DNA from: Lysobacter sp. Root76
Lineage (GTDB): Bacteria; Pseudomonadota; Gammaproteobacteria; Xanthomonadales; Xanthomonadaceae
Reading direction: 5' to 3'
DNA: 64,000 nucleotides
Assembly: GCF_001428685.1 (NCBI RefSeq)
Contig: NZ_LMIK01000005.1
Span: 639,224 to 703,223, forward strand
The position numbers and the translations under genes were made by a program. The notes beneath the pieces were generated by a model. It was not told the origin of the DNA, made no database searches, and saw only the letters and a list, made by a program, of their open reading frames with translations. Below, in pieces: positions 1 to 8,728 of this stretch; the first letter of the stretch is position 1, and every line of letters begins with the position of its first letter.

Positions 1-170
1 TGCACGGACGGGTCGCCTTCCTGGATGCGGCGGTTGTGGCCGCAGCCGAGCAGGCGGCCGTCGTTGTGGTACAGCGCGGCGCCGATCGGGATGCCGCCTT
101 CGGCCAGGCCCTGGCGGGCTTCGGCGACGGCGGTGGCGAGCAGGGCGTGGTAGTCGGGGGTGGCGATCAT
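1..170 (-). CDS. Nucleoside/cytosine deaminase family protein (N-terminal fragment, cut by window edge)
   Basis: The minus strand reads from an ATG at 170 into the left edge with no stop. The visible 56 residues begin MIATPDYHALLATAVAEA, continue with GGIPIGAALY, and end HNRRIQEGDPSV just before a His codon. This matches the start of zinc-dependent cytidine/cytosine deaminases, where the helix is followed by an H-[AG]-E zinc and proton-shuttle motif. NRR-x-QxGDPS preceding H is especially like fungal-type cytosine deaminase. The catalytic motif lies outside the window, so the substrate (cytosine, guanine or tRNA adenosine) cannot be decided. It is divergent from the AraC-type gene at 282. Confidence 0.6.
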   Translation of the reverse strand, partial: MIATPDYHALLATAVAEARQGLAEGGIPIGAALYHNDGRLLGCGHNRRIQEGDPSV

Positions 171-281
171 GCGGAACTCCTGGTGTCAGGTGCGCAGTCT
201 GGCGCGCGGACCGGGCGCGGTCGAGGGTCGTGGCGCAGGCATAATCGCCGCGTCCGCCGCCACGTCGCCGATCCGCGCCGC

Positions 282-1400
282 ATGATTTCCTGGAGTCTCG
301 TATTCGCGATCGGTGCCGGCCAGGCCGCGCTGCTGGCGCTGGCCCTGTGGCGGCGGCCGATCAATCCGCAGGCCAACCGGATGCTGGCGGGCTGGGTCGC
401 GCTGATCGGCGCCGATCTGGCGGTCAAGGCGGTGTACTTCCATGGGCCGGCGCCGGAACTACTCAAGGCCTACCGGCTGGTCAGTCTGCTGCCGTTCCTC
501 TACGGCAGCCTGTTCTATCTGTATGCGCGCGCGCTGACCGAGGCGCGCGGCCTGGATCGCCGCGACCTGGTGCATCTGTCCGGCTTCGTGGTGGCTTTGC
601 TGGCCAACACCGGCCTGTTCCTGCAGGACGCGGCGCAGGACCGTGCGTTCTTCGAGGCGCTGCGCCACGGCGCTCACTGGCCGGGCCGGCCGTGGCTGGA
701 CATCCTGCTGTTCGGCTACAGCCTGAGCTATGTGATCGCCGGATTGGTGCGCGTGCGCCGTTACCGCCGCGGCCTGCTGCAGCGGCGCTCGGACGCCGAC
801 CGCATGTCCCTGCACTGGATCGATGCGATGGCGGTCTCGCAGATCGTGATCTGGTGCATCGCGCTGGTGCAGTGGCTGGCGCGCATCCCCTGGATCGACT
901 ACCCGCTGATCTACGGCGCGGTGGTGGGCTGGGTGTTCGTGGTCGGTTACCTGAGCCTACATCAGGTCGCGGTGGCGGCCGAGCCCACGCCTGCGGCCGA
1001 TGCGAAGCTCGAACCGGCAGGCGCCGACGATCCGCGTTTCCCTGCGGTCGAGGCGCGCCTGTCGCAGCTGATGGCGCAGGAGCAGCTGTACCGCGAGCCC
1101 GCGCTGACCATCGGCCAGCTCGCCAAGCGCAGCGGCTACCCGGAATACCTGGTGTCGGACGTGATCAACCGCCGCTTCGAAGGCCACTTCTGGGATTACA
1201 TCAATCGCCAGCGGGTCGAGGCTGCGCGCGTCTGTCTGGCCGACGCCGGCGACACCCGCACCATCCTCGACATCGCCTACGCCTGCGGCTACACCTCCAA
1301 GTCGACCTTCAACGCCGCGTTCAAGCGCCAGTTGGCGCAGACACCCAGCGCCTACCGCCAGCGCCATGCCGGCGCGGCCTCAACGCGCGACGTCGACTGA
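282..1400 (+). CDS. AraC-family transcriptional regulator with N-terminal membrane domain
   Basis: A 372-residue protein starting MISWSLVFAIGAGQ. The first ~225 residues are mostly hydrophobic with about seven probable membrane spans. The last ~110 residues form an AraC/XylS DNA-binding domain: the first helix-turn-helix lies around LTIGQLAKRSGYPEYLVSDV and the second around TILDIAYACGYTSKSTFNAAFKR, followed by the usual TPSAYR ending. The layout fits membrane-anchored AraC proteins thought to sense envelope or small-molecule signals; the signal is unknown. An in-frame extension to base 36 exists but is antisense to the deaminase gene, so the ATG at 282 is preferred. The last 21 bases overlap the convergent DUF2306 gene. 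Confidence 0.8.
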   Translation: MISWSLVFAIGAGQAALLALALWRRPINPQANRMLAGWVALIGADLAVKAVYFHGPAPELLKAYRLVSLLPFLYGSLFYLYARALTEARGLDRRDLVHLSGFVVALLANTGLFLQDAAQDRAFFEALRHGAHWPGRPWLDILLFGYSLSYVIAGLVRVRRYRRGLLQRRSDADRMSLHWIDAMAVSQIVIWCIALVQWLARIPWIDYPLIYGAVVGWVFVVGYLSLHQVAVAAEPTPAADAKLEPAGADDPRFPAVEARLSQLMAQEQLYREPALTIGQLAKRSGYPEYLVSDVINRRFEGHFWDYINRQRVEAARVCLADAGDTRTILDIAYACGYTSKSTFNAAFKRQLAQTPSAYRQRHAGAASTRDVD

Positions 1401-2042
1401 GGTCCTGCGCTGCGCGGCAAGGCGCGTGCGGATCGCCGGCCAGCGCAGTATCAGTTCGCACAGCGCCAGGTTCAGGGTCCAGCAGGACCAGGCCGCCGTG
1501 ATGTAGACCGGCAGGAACGGCCACTGCATCGCCGCCGCGCCGACCCCGAGCATGATCCGCAGCGTCACCGCGGAGGCGGTCAGGGCGACGCTGCGGAACA
1601 TCCAGCGGCGGTGGTTCACGAAATCGCGGCGGATCGCATAGCCGATGCCTATGGCGGTGCAACCGACCCAGATCACCGCCAGCAGCGCGAACGCCGAACC
1701 GCTGGCGACGCCGCCCTGGGCGTGACGCGACAGCGACAGTGCCGAGATCGCGGCGATCAGGATCGCGCCCGCATACACGCCGCCGCCGAGCCGGTGCAGG
1801 CGCGGCCAGCGCCGGCGCACGCCGCCCAGCAGCTGCAGCGGCGCCAGCAGCAGGGCCAGGCCGGCGCCGAAGATGTGCCCGGGCACGTCCCAGCCGGACA
1901 CCACGAAGCGGGCGTCGAAGGGATTGCCCAGGCTGGTGTCGCGGGAGAAGAACGTGAAGGCGTAGGCCGCCACCGCCAGGCAGCCCAGGCCGAATACCAG
2001 CGCCGCCGCCCGCCGCAACCAGACCGTCGTCCCACGCCACAT
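1380..2042 (-). CDS. DUF2306-type integral membrane protein
   Basis: A 220-residue, strongly hydrophobic protein with about six predicted membrane helices. It carries HRLGGGVYAGAI near the middle and an NHRRWMFRS segment typical of DUF2306 proteins. No enzymatic residues are established for the family and its function is unknown; histidines in the helices have prompted suggestions of redox or heme binding, which is speculation. A clear Shine-Dalgarno GGAGGT stands 5 bases before the ATG at 2042. It converges on the AraC-type gene, overlapping its 3' end by 21 bases. Confidence 0.72.
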   Translation of the reverse strand: MWRGTTVWLRRAAALVFGLGCLAVAAYAFTFFSRDTSLGNPFDARFVVSGWDVPGHIFGAGLALLLAPLQLLGGVRRRWPRLHRLGGGVYAGAILIAAISALSLSRHAQGGVASGSAFALLAVIWVGCTAIGIGYAIRRDFVNHRRWMFRSVALTASAVTLRIMLGVGAAAMQWPFLPVYITAAWSCWTLNLALCELILRWPAIRTRLAAQRRTSVDVAR

Positions 2043-2155
2043 CTCGCACCTCCGACATATTCAGGAGGCCCCAGCGTGGTCGTGGCGGCAGTGCGCGTCG
2101 TCCGAATCGGCGGATTCGTACGCCCGGACGGCGGAATGGGCGGGCGGGGCCGGAT

Positions 2156-2632
2156 TCAGCCGCGGCCGCGGCGCAACAGGTCGATGTGCGGGATGCCGTC
2201 CTCGACATAGGGCTCGGAGGAGGGCGCGAAGCCGTGGCGGCCGTAATAGCCCTGCAGGTGGGCCTGGGCGCCGATCTGGATGTCGGCACCGGGCCAGCGC
2301 GCCTCGATCGCGGCCAGGGCCGCCTCGATCATGGGGTCGCCCAAACCCTGGCCACGGAACGCCGGCGCGGTCAGCACCCGGCCGAAACTCACCTGCGGGT
2401 AGCTGAGCCCGGCCGGCAGGATCCGCAGATAGGCGGCGAGCGCGCCGTCCGCGGCGCGCCCGAGCAGGTGCAGGGCGTCGGGGTGGCGGTCTTTGCCGTC
2501 GGGGTCGAGGTAGACGCAGTTCTGTTCGATCACGAACACCTCGGCGCGCAGGCGCAGCAGGTCGTAGAGCTCGTCGCGCTCGAGGTCGGCGTAGGGCTTG
2601 GCCTGCCAGTGCAGGGTGGGGGCGGTGGGCAT
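2156..2632 (-). CDS. elaA: ElaA-like GNAT family N-acetyltransferase
   Basis: A 158-residue single-domain GNAT protein, close to the length of E. coli ElaA. Diagnostic blocks are LYDLLRLRAEVFVIEQNCVY near the start, the acetyl-CoA loop region FRGQGLGDPMIEAAL, and the C-terminal QIGAQAHLQGYYGRHGF followed by EEDGIPHI-like VEDGIPHIDL. The family transfers acetyl groups from acetyl-CoA, but the physiological acceptor of ElaA is not established. The ATG at 2632 was chosen because a longer in-frame extension runs through REP hairpins and antisense to ubiE. It is divergent from ubiE, separated by about 180 bases containing two REP hairpins. Confidence 0.8.
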   Translation of the reverse strand: MPTAPTLHWQAKPYADLERDELYDLLRLRAEVFVIEQNCVYLDPDGKDRHPDALHLLGRAADGALAAYLRILPAGLSYPQVSFGRVLTAPAFRGQGLGDPMIEAALAAIEARWPGADIQIGAQAHLQGYYGRHGFAPSSEPYVEDGIPHIDLLRRGRG

Positions 2633-2681
2633 GGGGGGATGATGCCGTAGGGGCGTGGGGTTGCGCTTGCCATCACCCCAG

Positions 2682-2755
2682 CCCTCTCCCGCGAGCGGGA
2701 GAGGGAGCACGGCACGCATTCGATTTTGGCTCCCTCTCCCGCTCGCGGGAGAGGG
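2682..2755. repeat. Two REP-type hairpins (type A)
   Basis: Two near-identical inverted repeats, at 2682-2705 and 2732-2755, have arms CCCTCTCCCGC and GCGGGAGAGGG. The same element recurs at 17265, 17400, 23738, 23837, 34583 (degenerate), 34671 (degenerate) and 51204, always between genes. This is a dispersed REP family in divergent intergenic sequence, not a terminator with a T-tract. Confidence 0.8.
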
Positions 2756-2815
2756 CCGGGGGGAGGGCCGCCCCCCCACCGAAGCCCCCACGACCGCCAT
2801 GCGATAATCCCCGCC

Positions 2816-3580
2816 ATGAGCGAACAGACCCAAAAACCCGACGACACCACCCACTTCGGTTTTCGCGACGTGCCCAAGGGCGACAAGCAGAAGCTGGTCG
2901 GCGAGGTGTTCTCCTCGGTCGCCGGCAAGTACGACCTGATGAACGACCTGATGAGCCTGGGCGTGCATCGGGTCTGGAAGCGCTATTTCGTCGCCACGGC
3001 GCAGGTCAAGCGCGGCGACCGCGTGCTCGACCTGGCCGGCGGCACCGGCGACATCGCCCTGCTGCTGCGCGACCGCGTCGGCGACACCGGCAGCATCGTG
3101 CTGGGCGACATCAACGGCGCGATGCTGCGCGTGGGCCGCGATCGCATGACCGACATGGGCAAGGTCGCCGGCTTCGAATACGTGCAGATGAACGCCGAGA
3201 AGCTGCCGTTTCCGGACGCCAGCTTCGACCTGGTCACCATCGCCTTCGGCCTGCGCAACGTCACCGAGAAGGACGCGGCGCTGCGCGAGATGCAGCGGGT
3301 GCTCAAGGTCGGCGGACAGGCGCGGGTGCTGGAGTTCTCCGAGGTGAAGGCCGAGTGGTTCAAGCCGATCTACGACTTCCACTCGTTCAACATCCTGCCC
3401 AAGCTGGGCAAGCTGTTCGCCAACGACAGCGACAGCTATCAGTACCTGGCCGAGAGCATCCGCAAGCATCCGCCGCAGGACGAGCTCAAGCGCATGATGG
3501 GCGAGGCCGGTTTCGCGCGCTGCGACTACAAGAACCTGTCGGCCGGCATCGTCGCGATCCACACCGGCTACAAGGTCTGA
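2816..3580 (+). CDS. ubiE: Ubiquinone/menaquinone biosynthesis C-methyltransferase UbiE
   Basis: A 254-residue class I SAM-dependent methyltransferase that methylates the benzoquinol ring in ubiquinone synthesis (and demethylmenaquinol where menaquinone is made). Family signatures are visible: FSSVAGKYDLMNDLMSLG with HRVWKR at the N-terminus, the SAM-binding VLDLAGGTGDIA around residues 64-75, NAEKLPFPDASFD, and AFGLRNVTEKDAAL. The C-terminus ends in YKV, with the preceding GIVAIHTGYK typical of UbiE. The ATG at 2816 gives the usual start MSEQ; upstream in-frame codons run into REP DNA. No other quinone genes adjoin it. Confidence 0.95.
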   Translation: MSEQTQKPDDTTHFGFRDVPKGDKQKLVGEVFSSVAGKYDLMNDLMSLGVHRVWKRYFVATAQVKRGDRVLDLAGGTGDIALLLRDRVGDTGSIVLGDINGAMLRVGRDRMTDMGKVAGFEYVQMNAEKLPFPDASFDLVTIAFGLRNVTEKDAALREMQRVLKVGGQARVLEFSEVKAEWFKPIYDFHSFNILPKLGKLFANDSDSYQYLAESIRKHPPQDELKRMMGEAGFARCDYKNLSAGIVAIHTGYKV

Positions 3581-3733
3581 TCCCGGCGCCGAAGCGCAAG
3601 CGATGCGAAGAACGGCGCTTCAGCCCGGCCTCGGCAAGGCGGCGGTATCCGTGCCCGCCGTTTCGGCCTGATCGGCGCGCAGGCGCTCGCCAGCGGATAG
3701 GCCGCATGCTGCGGCCGATCTTCCGGTAGCGGC

Positions 3734-4066
3734 TCAGCCCACCAGCTTCAAGCCGATCACCCCGCCCACGATCAGACTCAGGCACAGCAAGCGCGCTGCC
3801 GTCGCAGGCTCGCCGAAGGCGACGATGCCCGCGATCGCGACGCCGACCGTGCCGATGCCGACCCACACCGCATAGGCGGTGCCGACCGGCAGCCACTTCA
3901 AGGCCAGCGCCAGCATGGCGAAGCTCGCGATCGCGGCGCCCAGGCCGATCGCGCTCGGCCACAGGCGCGCGAAGCCTTCGCTGTGCTTGAGCGCGATCGC
4001 CCACACGATCTCCAGCAGGCCTGCGCCGACCAGCAGGGCCCAGGCCCAGATCGCCGCGCGCGTCAT
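3734..4066 (-). CDS. gdx: SMR-family exporter, Gdx/SugE (guanidinium) subtype
   Basis: A 110-residue protein with four membrane helices, the standard size of small multidrug resistance transporters. The conserved membrane glutamate is in the first helix ([17 protein letters not shown]). The signature [17 protein letters not shown] followed by FGE matches SugE/Gdx proteins rather than EmrE. Members of the Gdx subtype export guanidinium in exchange for protons; that substrate is inferred from the subfamily. It starts 7 bases after the stop of the SDR gene on the same strand, so the two are probably co-transcribed. The short leader leaves no room for the guanidine riboswitch that often precedes gdx. 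Confidence 0.82.
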   Translation of the reverse strand: MTRAAIWAWALLVGAGLLEIVWAIALKHSEGFARLWPSAIGLGAAIASFAMLALALKWLPVGTAYAVWVGIGTVGVAIAGIVAFGEPATAARLLCLSLIVGGVIGLKLVG

Positions 4067-4073
4067 CGCCGGC

Positions 4074-4814
4074 TCAGGCGGAAAAGCCGCCGTCGACCGA
4101 AAAGGCGGCGCCGGTGATGAAGCGGCCGCCCGGCCCGGCCAGATGCGCGACCAGGTCGGCCACGTCTTCGGCTTCGCCGTAGCGGCCCAGCGGCAGGCTC
4201 GCGCGCTGACCGTCGGCGCCTTCGCCGTCGGCGGGATTCATTTCGGTGTCGATGGGGCCGGGCTGGACGACGTTGGCGGTGATGCCGCGCGCGCCCAGGT
4301 CCTGGGCCAGGCCCTTGCTCAGGCCGACGGTGGCGAACTTGGTCAGCGAGTACAGGGTCATGCCCGGCGCGCCCACGCGCTCGCCCAGGCAGCTGCCGAT
4401 GGTGATGATGCGGCCGCCTTCGCGCATGTGCTTGGACGCGGCCTGGGCGGCGACGAACGGCGCCTGCACGTTGATGGCGATCGCGCGCTCGAAGCTCTCG
4501 CGCGACTCGTCCTCGAACGGGCCGTACATGAAGATGCCGGCGTTGTTGACCAGGATGTCGAGGCGCCCGAACTCGGCCACGGTGCGCTCGACCGCGGCGC
4601 TCACCGCGTCGGGGTCGGCGCTGTCGGCGCGGATCGCCAGCGCGCGCCGGCCGCCGGCCTCGATCGCCGCCGCCACCGCCAGTGCGCGGTCCTGCGAGGC
4701 GGCGTAGGTCAGCGCCACGTCGGCGCCGTCGCGCGCCAGGCGTTGCGCGATGGCCGCGCCGATGCCGCGGCTGCCGCCGGTGACCAGGGCCACTTTGCCT
4801 GCGAGAGGAGTCAT
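4074..4814 (-). CDS. SDR-family oxidoreductase (3-oxoacyl-ACP reductase-like)
   Basis: A 246-residue classical short-chain dehydrogenase. The NAD(P)-binding [12 protein letters not shown] sits at residues 12-23, NNAG follows at about 90, the catalytic YSLTK at about 158-162, and the C-terminus ends in VDGGFSA. TYAAS after the second strand suggests NADP(H) preference, as in FabG-like enzymes. The substrate is unknown. It is the upstream partner of the Gdx-like exporter, 7 bases apart. The ATG at 4814 was chosen because further upstream in-frame sequence is not protein-like. Confidence 0.82.
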   Translation of the reverse strand: MTPLAGKVALVTGGSRGIGAAIAQRLARDGADVALTYAASQDRALAVAAAIEAGGRRALAIRADSADPDAVSAAVERTVAEFGRLDILVNNAGIFMYGPFEDESRESFERAIAINVQAPFVAAQAASKHMREGGRIITIGSCLGERVGAPGMTLYSLTKFATVGLSKGLAQDLGARGITANVVQPGPIDTEMNPADGEGADGQRASLPLGRYGEAEDVADLVAHLAGPGGRFITGAAFSVDGGFSA

Positions 4815-5036
4815 CGTCTTGTTCCGAAAGGGGGAGGATGCCGATGCTAGGCCTCTGCACGCGCGGGCGCAGCCGGGTGCGCGGGACTGACTGTTGCAGC
4901 GCCGCGGGTCGGAAATCAGCGTTGCGGCGCCGGCGCCGGCGCCGAGCGCGGGCCGGCGAACCGCCATGCTGCGCTGTGCCCCCGGCGCGGACTAGGCGCT
5001 AAACTCGAAGGCTCGATCCCTAGTCGTGGGCCTGCC

Positions 5037-6980
5037 ATGCGTTATTCGATCCTTACCGTTTGCCTCGCCGCCGCGCTGTCTCTGGGCTGCTCGCGCGAGG
5101 CCGCGCCGGCCGCCGACGGCGCCGCCACCCCCGCCGCCAAGACGGAGACCGCCGTGACCAGTCCTGCCGTGGTCGACGAGCATTCCTACGCCCAGCCGGG
5201 CAAGGTCCGGATCGACGATCTCGCCCTGCAGCTGGCGGTCGATTTCGAACACAAGCAGCTCAGCGGTTCGGCCACCTACACCCTCGACTGGGTCGACAAG
5301 GCCGCGACCCAGCTGGTGCTGGATACGCGCGATCTGACCATCGAGAAGATCGTCGGCGAACGCAGCGACGGCAAGTGGAACGACCTCAAGTTCTCGCTGG
5401 CGCCGGCCGACAAGCTGCTGGGCAGCAAGCTCACCATCGAAACGCCGGAGCGCAACGCGCGCATCCGCGTGACCTACAAGACCTCGCCTAACGCGTCGGG
5501 CCTGCAATGGCTGACGCCGGCGATGACCGAGGGCAAGAAGACGCCCTTCATGTTCAGCCAGTCGCAGCAGATCCACGCGCGCTCGTGGGTGCCGCTGCAG
5601 GACACGCCGAGCGTGCGCTTCACCTACACCGCGCATGTGACCTCGCCCAAGGACGCGATGGTGCTGATGAGCGCCGACAACGATCCCAAGGCCGCGCGCG
5701 ACGGCGACTACGAATTTAAGATGCCGCAGAAGATCCCGTCCTATCTGCTCGCGATCGCGGCCGGCGACCTGGTGTTCCAGCCGATCTCGCAGCGCAGCGG
5801 CGTGTGGGCGGAACCGGCGATGGCGCCCAAGGCCGTGGCCGAGTTCTCCGACACCGAAAAGATGATGGAGACCGCCGAGAAGCTGTACGGCCCCTACCGT
5901 TGGGACCGCTACGACATCCTGGTGCTGCCGCCGTCGTTCCCGTACGGCGGCATGGAGAACCCGCGCCTGACCTTCGCCACGCCGACCGCGATCGTCGGCG
6001 ACAAGTCGCTGGTGTCGCTGATCGCGCATGAGCTCGCGCACAGCTGGTCCGGCAACCTGGTGACGTTCTCGACCTCCAACGACGCCTGGCTCAACGAGGG
6101 CTTCACCAGCTACGTCGAGAACCGCATCGTCGAAGTGCTCTACGGCAAGGAGCGCGCCGACATGGAGAGCCTGATCGGCCGCAACGAACTCAAGTCGGAG
6201 TTCACCGAGGACAACAAGGCGCTGCAGCGGCTGGCGGTGAAGCCGGGCGACCTCAAGGATCCGGACGACAACCTCACCGGCACCGTCTACACCAAGGGCG
6301 CGTGGTTCCTGCAGTTCCTGGAGCAGCGTTTCGGCCGCGACAACTTCGACGCCTTCCTGCGCGGCTACTTCGACCACTTCGCGTTCCAGAGCATCTCGAC
6401 CCAGCAGTTCGTCGATTACGCCAAGGCCAACCTGCTCGACAAGTACCCGGGCAAGGTCACGCAGGCCGAGTTCGACGCTTGGCTGTACGAGCCGGGCGTG
6501 CCCAGCACCGCGCCGCAGACGCCGTCGGCGCGCTTCGACGCGATCGACGCCGCGCGCAAGGCCTGGATCGACGCCGGCACCTTGCCGGACAAGGCCGCGA
6601 CCGCGAAATGGTCGACCCAGGAATGGGTGCACTTCATCGAAGGCATGCCGGAGACGCTCAGCGTCGATCAGCTCAAGGCGCTGGACGCGGCCTACAAGAT
6701 CACCGGCACGCCCAATGGCGAGATCGCGCAGCGCTGGTATCCGCTGACCGTGCGCAGCGGCTACACCCAGGCCAATAGCGCGATCGCGGCGTTCCTGCAG
6801 CGCATCGGCCGGCGCAAGCTGATCATGCCGACCTACAGCGAACTGGTGAAGACGCCGGCCGGCCTGAAGCTGGCCGAGGAGACCTTCGCCAAGGCCAAGC
6901 CCGGCTATCACCCGATCACGACCGACTCGGTCGAGGCGGTGATCGCCAAGGCCAAGGCCGCGCCGCAGGCGGCCAAGTAA
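5037..6980 (+). CDS. M1-family zinc metallopeptidase (leukotriene A4 hydrolase/aminopeptidase type), lipoprotein
   Basis: A 647-residue protein beginning with a lipoprotein signal peptide (lipobox LSLGC, lipidated Cys18), so it is probably membrane-anchored in the periplasm or outer membrane. The zinc site HELAH is at 331-335 with the third ligand in NEGFTSY at Glu354, exactly the HExxH-x18-E spacing of M1 peptidases. The substrate motif PYGGMENP lies shortly before at about 302. The C-terminal ~150 residues resemble the helical leukotriene A4 hydrolase C-domain. Such enzymes remove N-terminal residues from peptides. The alpha/beta hydrolase gene begins 8 bases downstream, suggesting an operon. 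Confidence 0.9.
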   Translation: MRYSILTVCLAAALSLGCSREAAPAADGAATPAAKTETAVTSPAVVDEHSYAQPGKVRIDDLALQLAVDFEHKQLSGSATYTLDWVDKAATQLVLDTRDLTIEKIVGERSDGKWNDLKFSLAPADKLLGSKLTIETPERNARIRVTYKTSPNASGLQWLTPAMTEGKKTPFMFSQSQQIHARSWVPLQDTPSVRFTYTAHVTSPKDAMVLMSADNDPKAARDGDYEFKMPQKIPSYLLAIAAGDLVFQPISQRSGVWAEPAMAPKAVAEFSDTEKMMETAEKLYGPYRWDRYDILVLPPSFPYGGMENPRLTFATPTAIVGDKSLVSLIAHELAHSWSGNLVTFSTSNDAWLNEGFTSYVENRIVEVLYGKERADMESLIGRNELKSEFTEDNKALQRLAVKPGDLKDPDDNLTGTVYTKGAWFLQFLEQRFGRDNFDAFLRGYFDHFAFQSISTQQFVDYAKANLLDKYPGKVTQAEFDAWLYEPGVPSTAPQTPSARFDAIDAARKAWIDAGTLPDKAATAKWSTQEWVHFIEGMPETLSVDQLKALDAAYKITGTPNGEIAQRWYPLTVRSGYTQANSAIAAFLQRIGRRKLIMPTYSELVKTPAGLKLAEETFAKAKPGYHPITTDSVEAVIAKAKAAPQAAK

Positions 6981-6987
6981 GGACGCC

Positions 6988-7956
6988 GTGCGCTGGCGTC
7001 GCATCAAACTCGCGGCCGCCCTCGTGGCGGCCGCGTCGTTTGCGATCGTCGCGCTGCTGTTGTGGCGCGATCCCTATCGCGTGGTACTGGCCGACTACAC
7101 CCGCCAGCTCATCGCCGCCGGGTTGTCGCGCGACAGCGTCGTGGTCGGCGATCACCGCTGGGTGTATGCCTACAACGACGATGCGCCGGCCGACGCGCCG
7201 CTGCTGGTCATGGTCCACGGTTTCACCGGCAGCAAGGAGAATTGGTACCCGCTGGCGCAGCGCCTGCGCGGCCGTTACCGGCTGCTGATTCCCGATCTGC
7301 CGGGCTGGGGCGAGAGCCAGCGCCGCGCCGGTGGCGACTACGGTTTCGTTGCCCAGAGCGCGCGGCTGGCGCGTTTCATCGAACAGGTCGCGCGGCCGCG
7401 GGGCGGCGAGGTGGTGCTGCTCGGCCATTCGATGGGCGGCGGCATCGCCGCCCTGACCGCGGCGCGTTATCCGCGCGATGTCGACCGCGTCGGCCTGCTG
7501 GACGCGGCGGGCGTGCGTTTTCGCGACAACCGTTTCGGCGTCGAGGTGCTTGCGGGGCGCAACCCGTTCGCGGTCGGCGACGCCGATTCGCTGCAGCGCT
7601 ACCTCGACACCGTGTTCTTCGACGCCGCCGCCAAGCCGGCGATTCCGTGGCCGGCCGACGACATCTACATCGCGCGCCGCAAGCGCGACGCCGCGTTCGA
7701 GCAATCGGTGCTGGACCGCATCGGGCGCGGGCCGGAGCGTTTCCTGCCGGGCGATGCCGCCGCGCAGATCCGTCAGCCGGCGCTGCTGCTATGGTGCAAG
7801 AATGATGCGGTGATCGATTCCAGCGCGATGGCTTTATACGCTGCGCGCATGCCGCAGGCGCGGCAGGTATTGCTGGACGGCTGCGGCCACATGTCTTTGG
7901 TCGAACGTCCCGACGCGGTCGCGCAGGCAGTGACCAAGTTGGCTGGAACGCGTTGA
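6988..7956 (+). CDS. Alpha/beta-fold hydrolase with N-terminal membrane anchor
   Basis: A 322-residue protein with a GTG start 8 bases after the M1 peptidase stop. Residues ~8-25 form a hydrophobic anchor. The hydrolase domain shows the oxyanion block VHGFTGSKENW at about residue 75, LPGWGES, the nucleophile elbow GHSMGG (Ser148), and a C-terminal GCGHMSLVERP supplying the catalytic histidine. This matches the MhpC/monoacylglycerol-lipase type of ester hydrolase. The substrate is not predictable. Co-expression with the peptidase is likely from spacing. Confidence 0.85.
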   Translation: MRWRRIKLAAALVAAASFAIVALLLWRDPYRVVLADYTRQLIAAGLSRDSVVVGDHRWVYAYNDDAPADAPLLVMVHGFTGSKENWYPLAQRLRGRYRLLIPDLPGWGESQRRAGGDYGFVAQSARLARFIEQVARPRGGEVVLLGHSMGGGIAALTAARYPRDVDRVGLLDAAGVRFRDNRFGVEVLAGRNPFAVGDADSLQRYLDTVFFDAAAKPAIPWPADDIYIARRKRDAAFEQSVLDRIGRGPERFLPGDAAAQIRQPALLLWCKNDAVIDSSAMALYAARMPQARQVLLDGCGHMSLVERPDAVAQAVTKLAGTR

Positions 7957-8002
7957 CCGAACTCACGACCCGACCTCACGGACCCACAACGAGATGCACC
8001 CT

Positions 8003-8728
8003 ATGAACGCCAGGACCCCGATGCTGTTGCTCGCCGCCACGCTCGCGCTCGCCGCCTGCAAGCCGGCGGTGGATCCCAAGGCGGTCGCCGCCGCGCAGGC
8101 CGCGGCCGACGAAAAGGCTGCCGGCGAGATGGCCAAGTCCTTCGACGAGGCCGTGGCCCTGGGCAAATGGGACGTGGCGCGCGCGCACGGCGATGTGCTG
8201 ACGGCCAAGTACCCGAACAGCGAGGCTGCCGCGCGGATCAAGCCGCAATATGAGGAGGCCAAGGTCAAGGCGGTCGAGACTTTGGAGACGCGCCGTCTGG
8301 CGGCGTTGTGGTCGTACCAGACCCAGGCGGTGCTCAAGGGCGGTGAACAGCGCTCGGCGGCGCTTTACGCCAAGGACCACATCGACACCGACGGCAGCGG
8401 CGCCAAGGAAGTGCGCTTGATCTTCCGCGACCATCCGCAGTGGGGTCGCAGCAGTTACCTCGTGCTGCAGGCCGGCGACTTCAACTGCTACAGCGGCTGC
8501 AAGGTCCAGGTGAAGATCGACGACGCAGCGCCCAAGCCGATGGCGGCGAGCCGGCCCAAGACCGATGAAGCGATCGCCATGTTCATCGAGGACGAGCGCG
8601 CGCTGTGGCGCAGCGTACGCAATGCCAAGACCATCGCGATCGAGTTCCCGGTCAAGGCCGGCGGCACCCGCACCGCGGTGTTCGAGGTCGGCGGCGTCGA
8701 CGCGAGCCAGCTGCCGGGCTGGAAGTGA
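8003..8728 (+). CDS. Uncharacterised lipoprotein
   Basis: A 241-residue protein with a lipoprotein signal peptide: MNARTPMLLLAATLALAACK, lipobox LAAC. The next ~70 residues are Ala/Lys/Glu-rich and probably helical (KAVAAAQAAADEKAAGEMAK). The rest is a globular domain with two close cysteines in NCYSGCKVQ that could pair in the periplasm. I recognise no family. An ATG at 7994 in the same frame is an alternative; 8003 gives the more typical signal peptide and better distance from the weak GAG ribosome site. The stop overlaps the GTG start of the GH25 gene by four bases (GTGA), so the two are probably translationally coupled. Confidence 0.75.
   Translation: MNARTPMLLLAATLALAACKPAVDPKAVAAAQAAADEKAAGEMAKSFDEAVALGKWDVARAHGDVLTAKYPNSEAAARIKPQYEEAKVKAVETLETRRLAALWSYQTQAVLKGGEQRSAALYAKDHIDTDGSGAKEVRLIFRDHPQWGRSSYLVLQAGDFNCYSGCKVQVKIDDAAPKPMAASRPKTDEAIAMFIEDERALWRSVRNAKTIAIEFPVKAGGTRTAVFEVGGVDASQLPGWK

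Noticed and set aside
36-281. N-terminal extension of the AraC-type gene
   Set aside because: These codons are antisense to the deaminase gene and have no AraC features.
4020-4110. Guanidine riboswitch for the Gdx-like gene
   Set aside because: Only 7 bases separate the SDR stop from the exporter start, which leaves no room for one.
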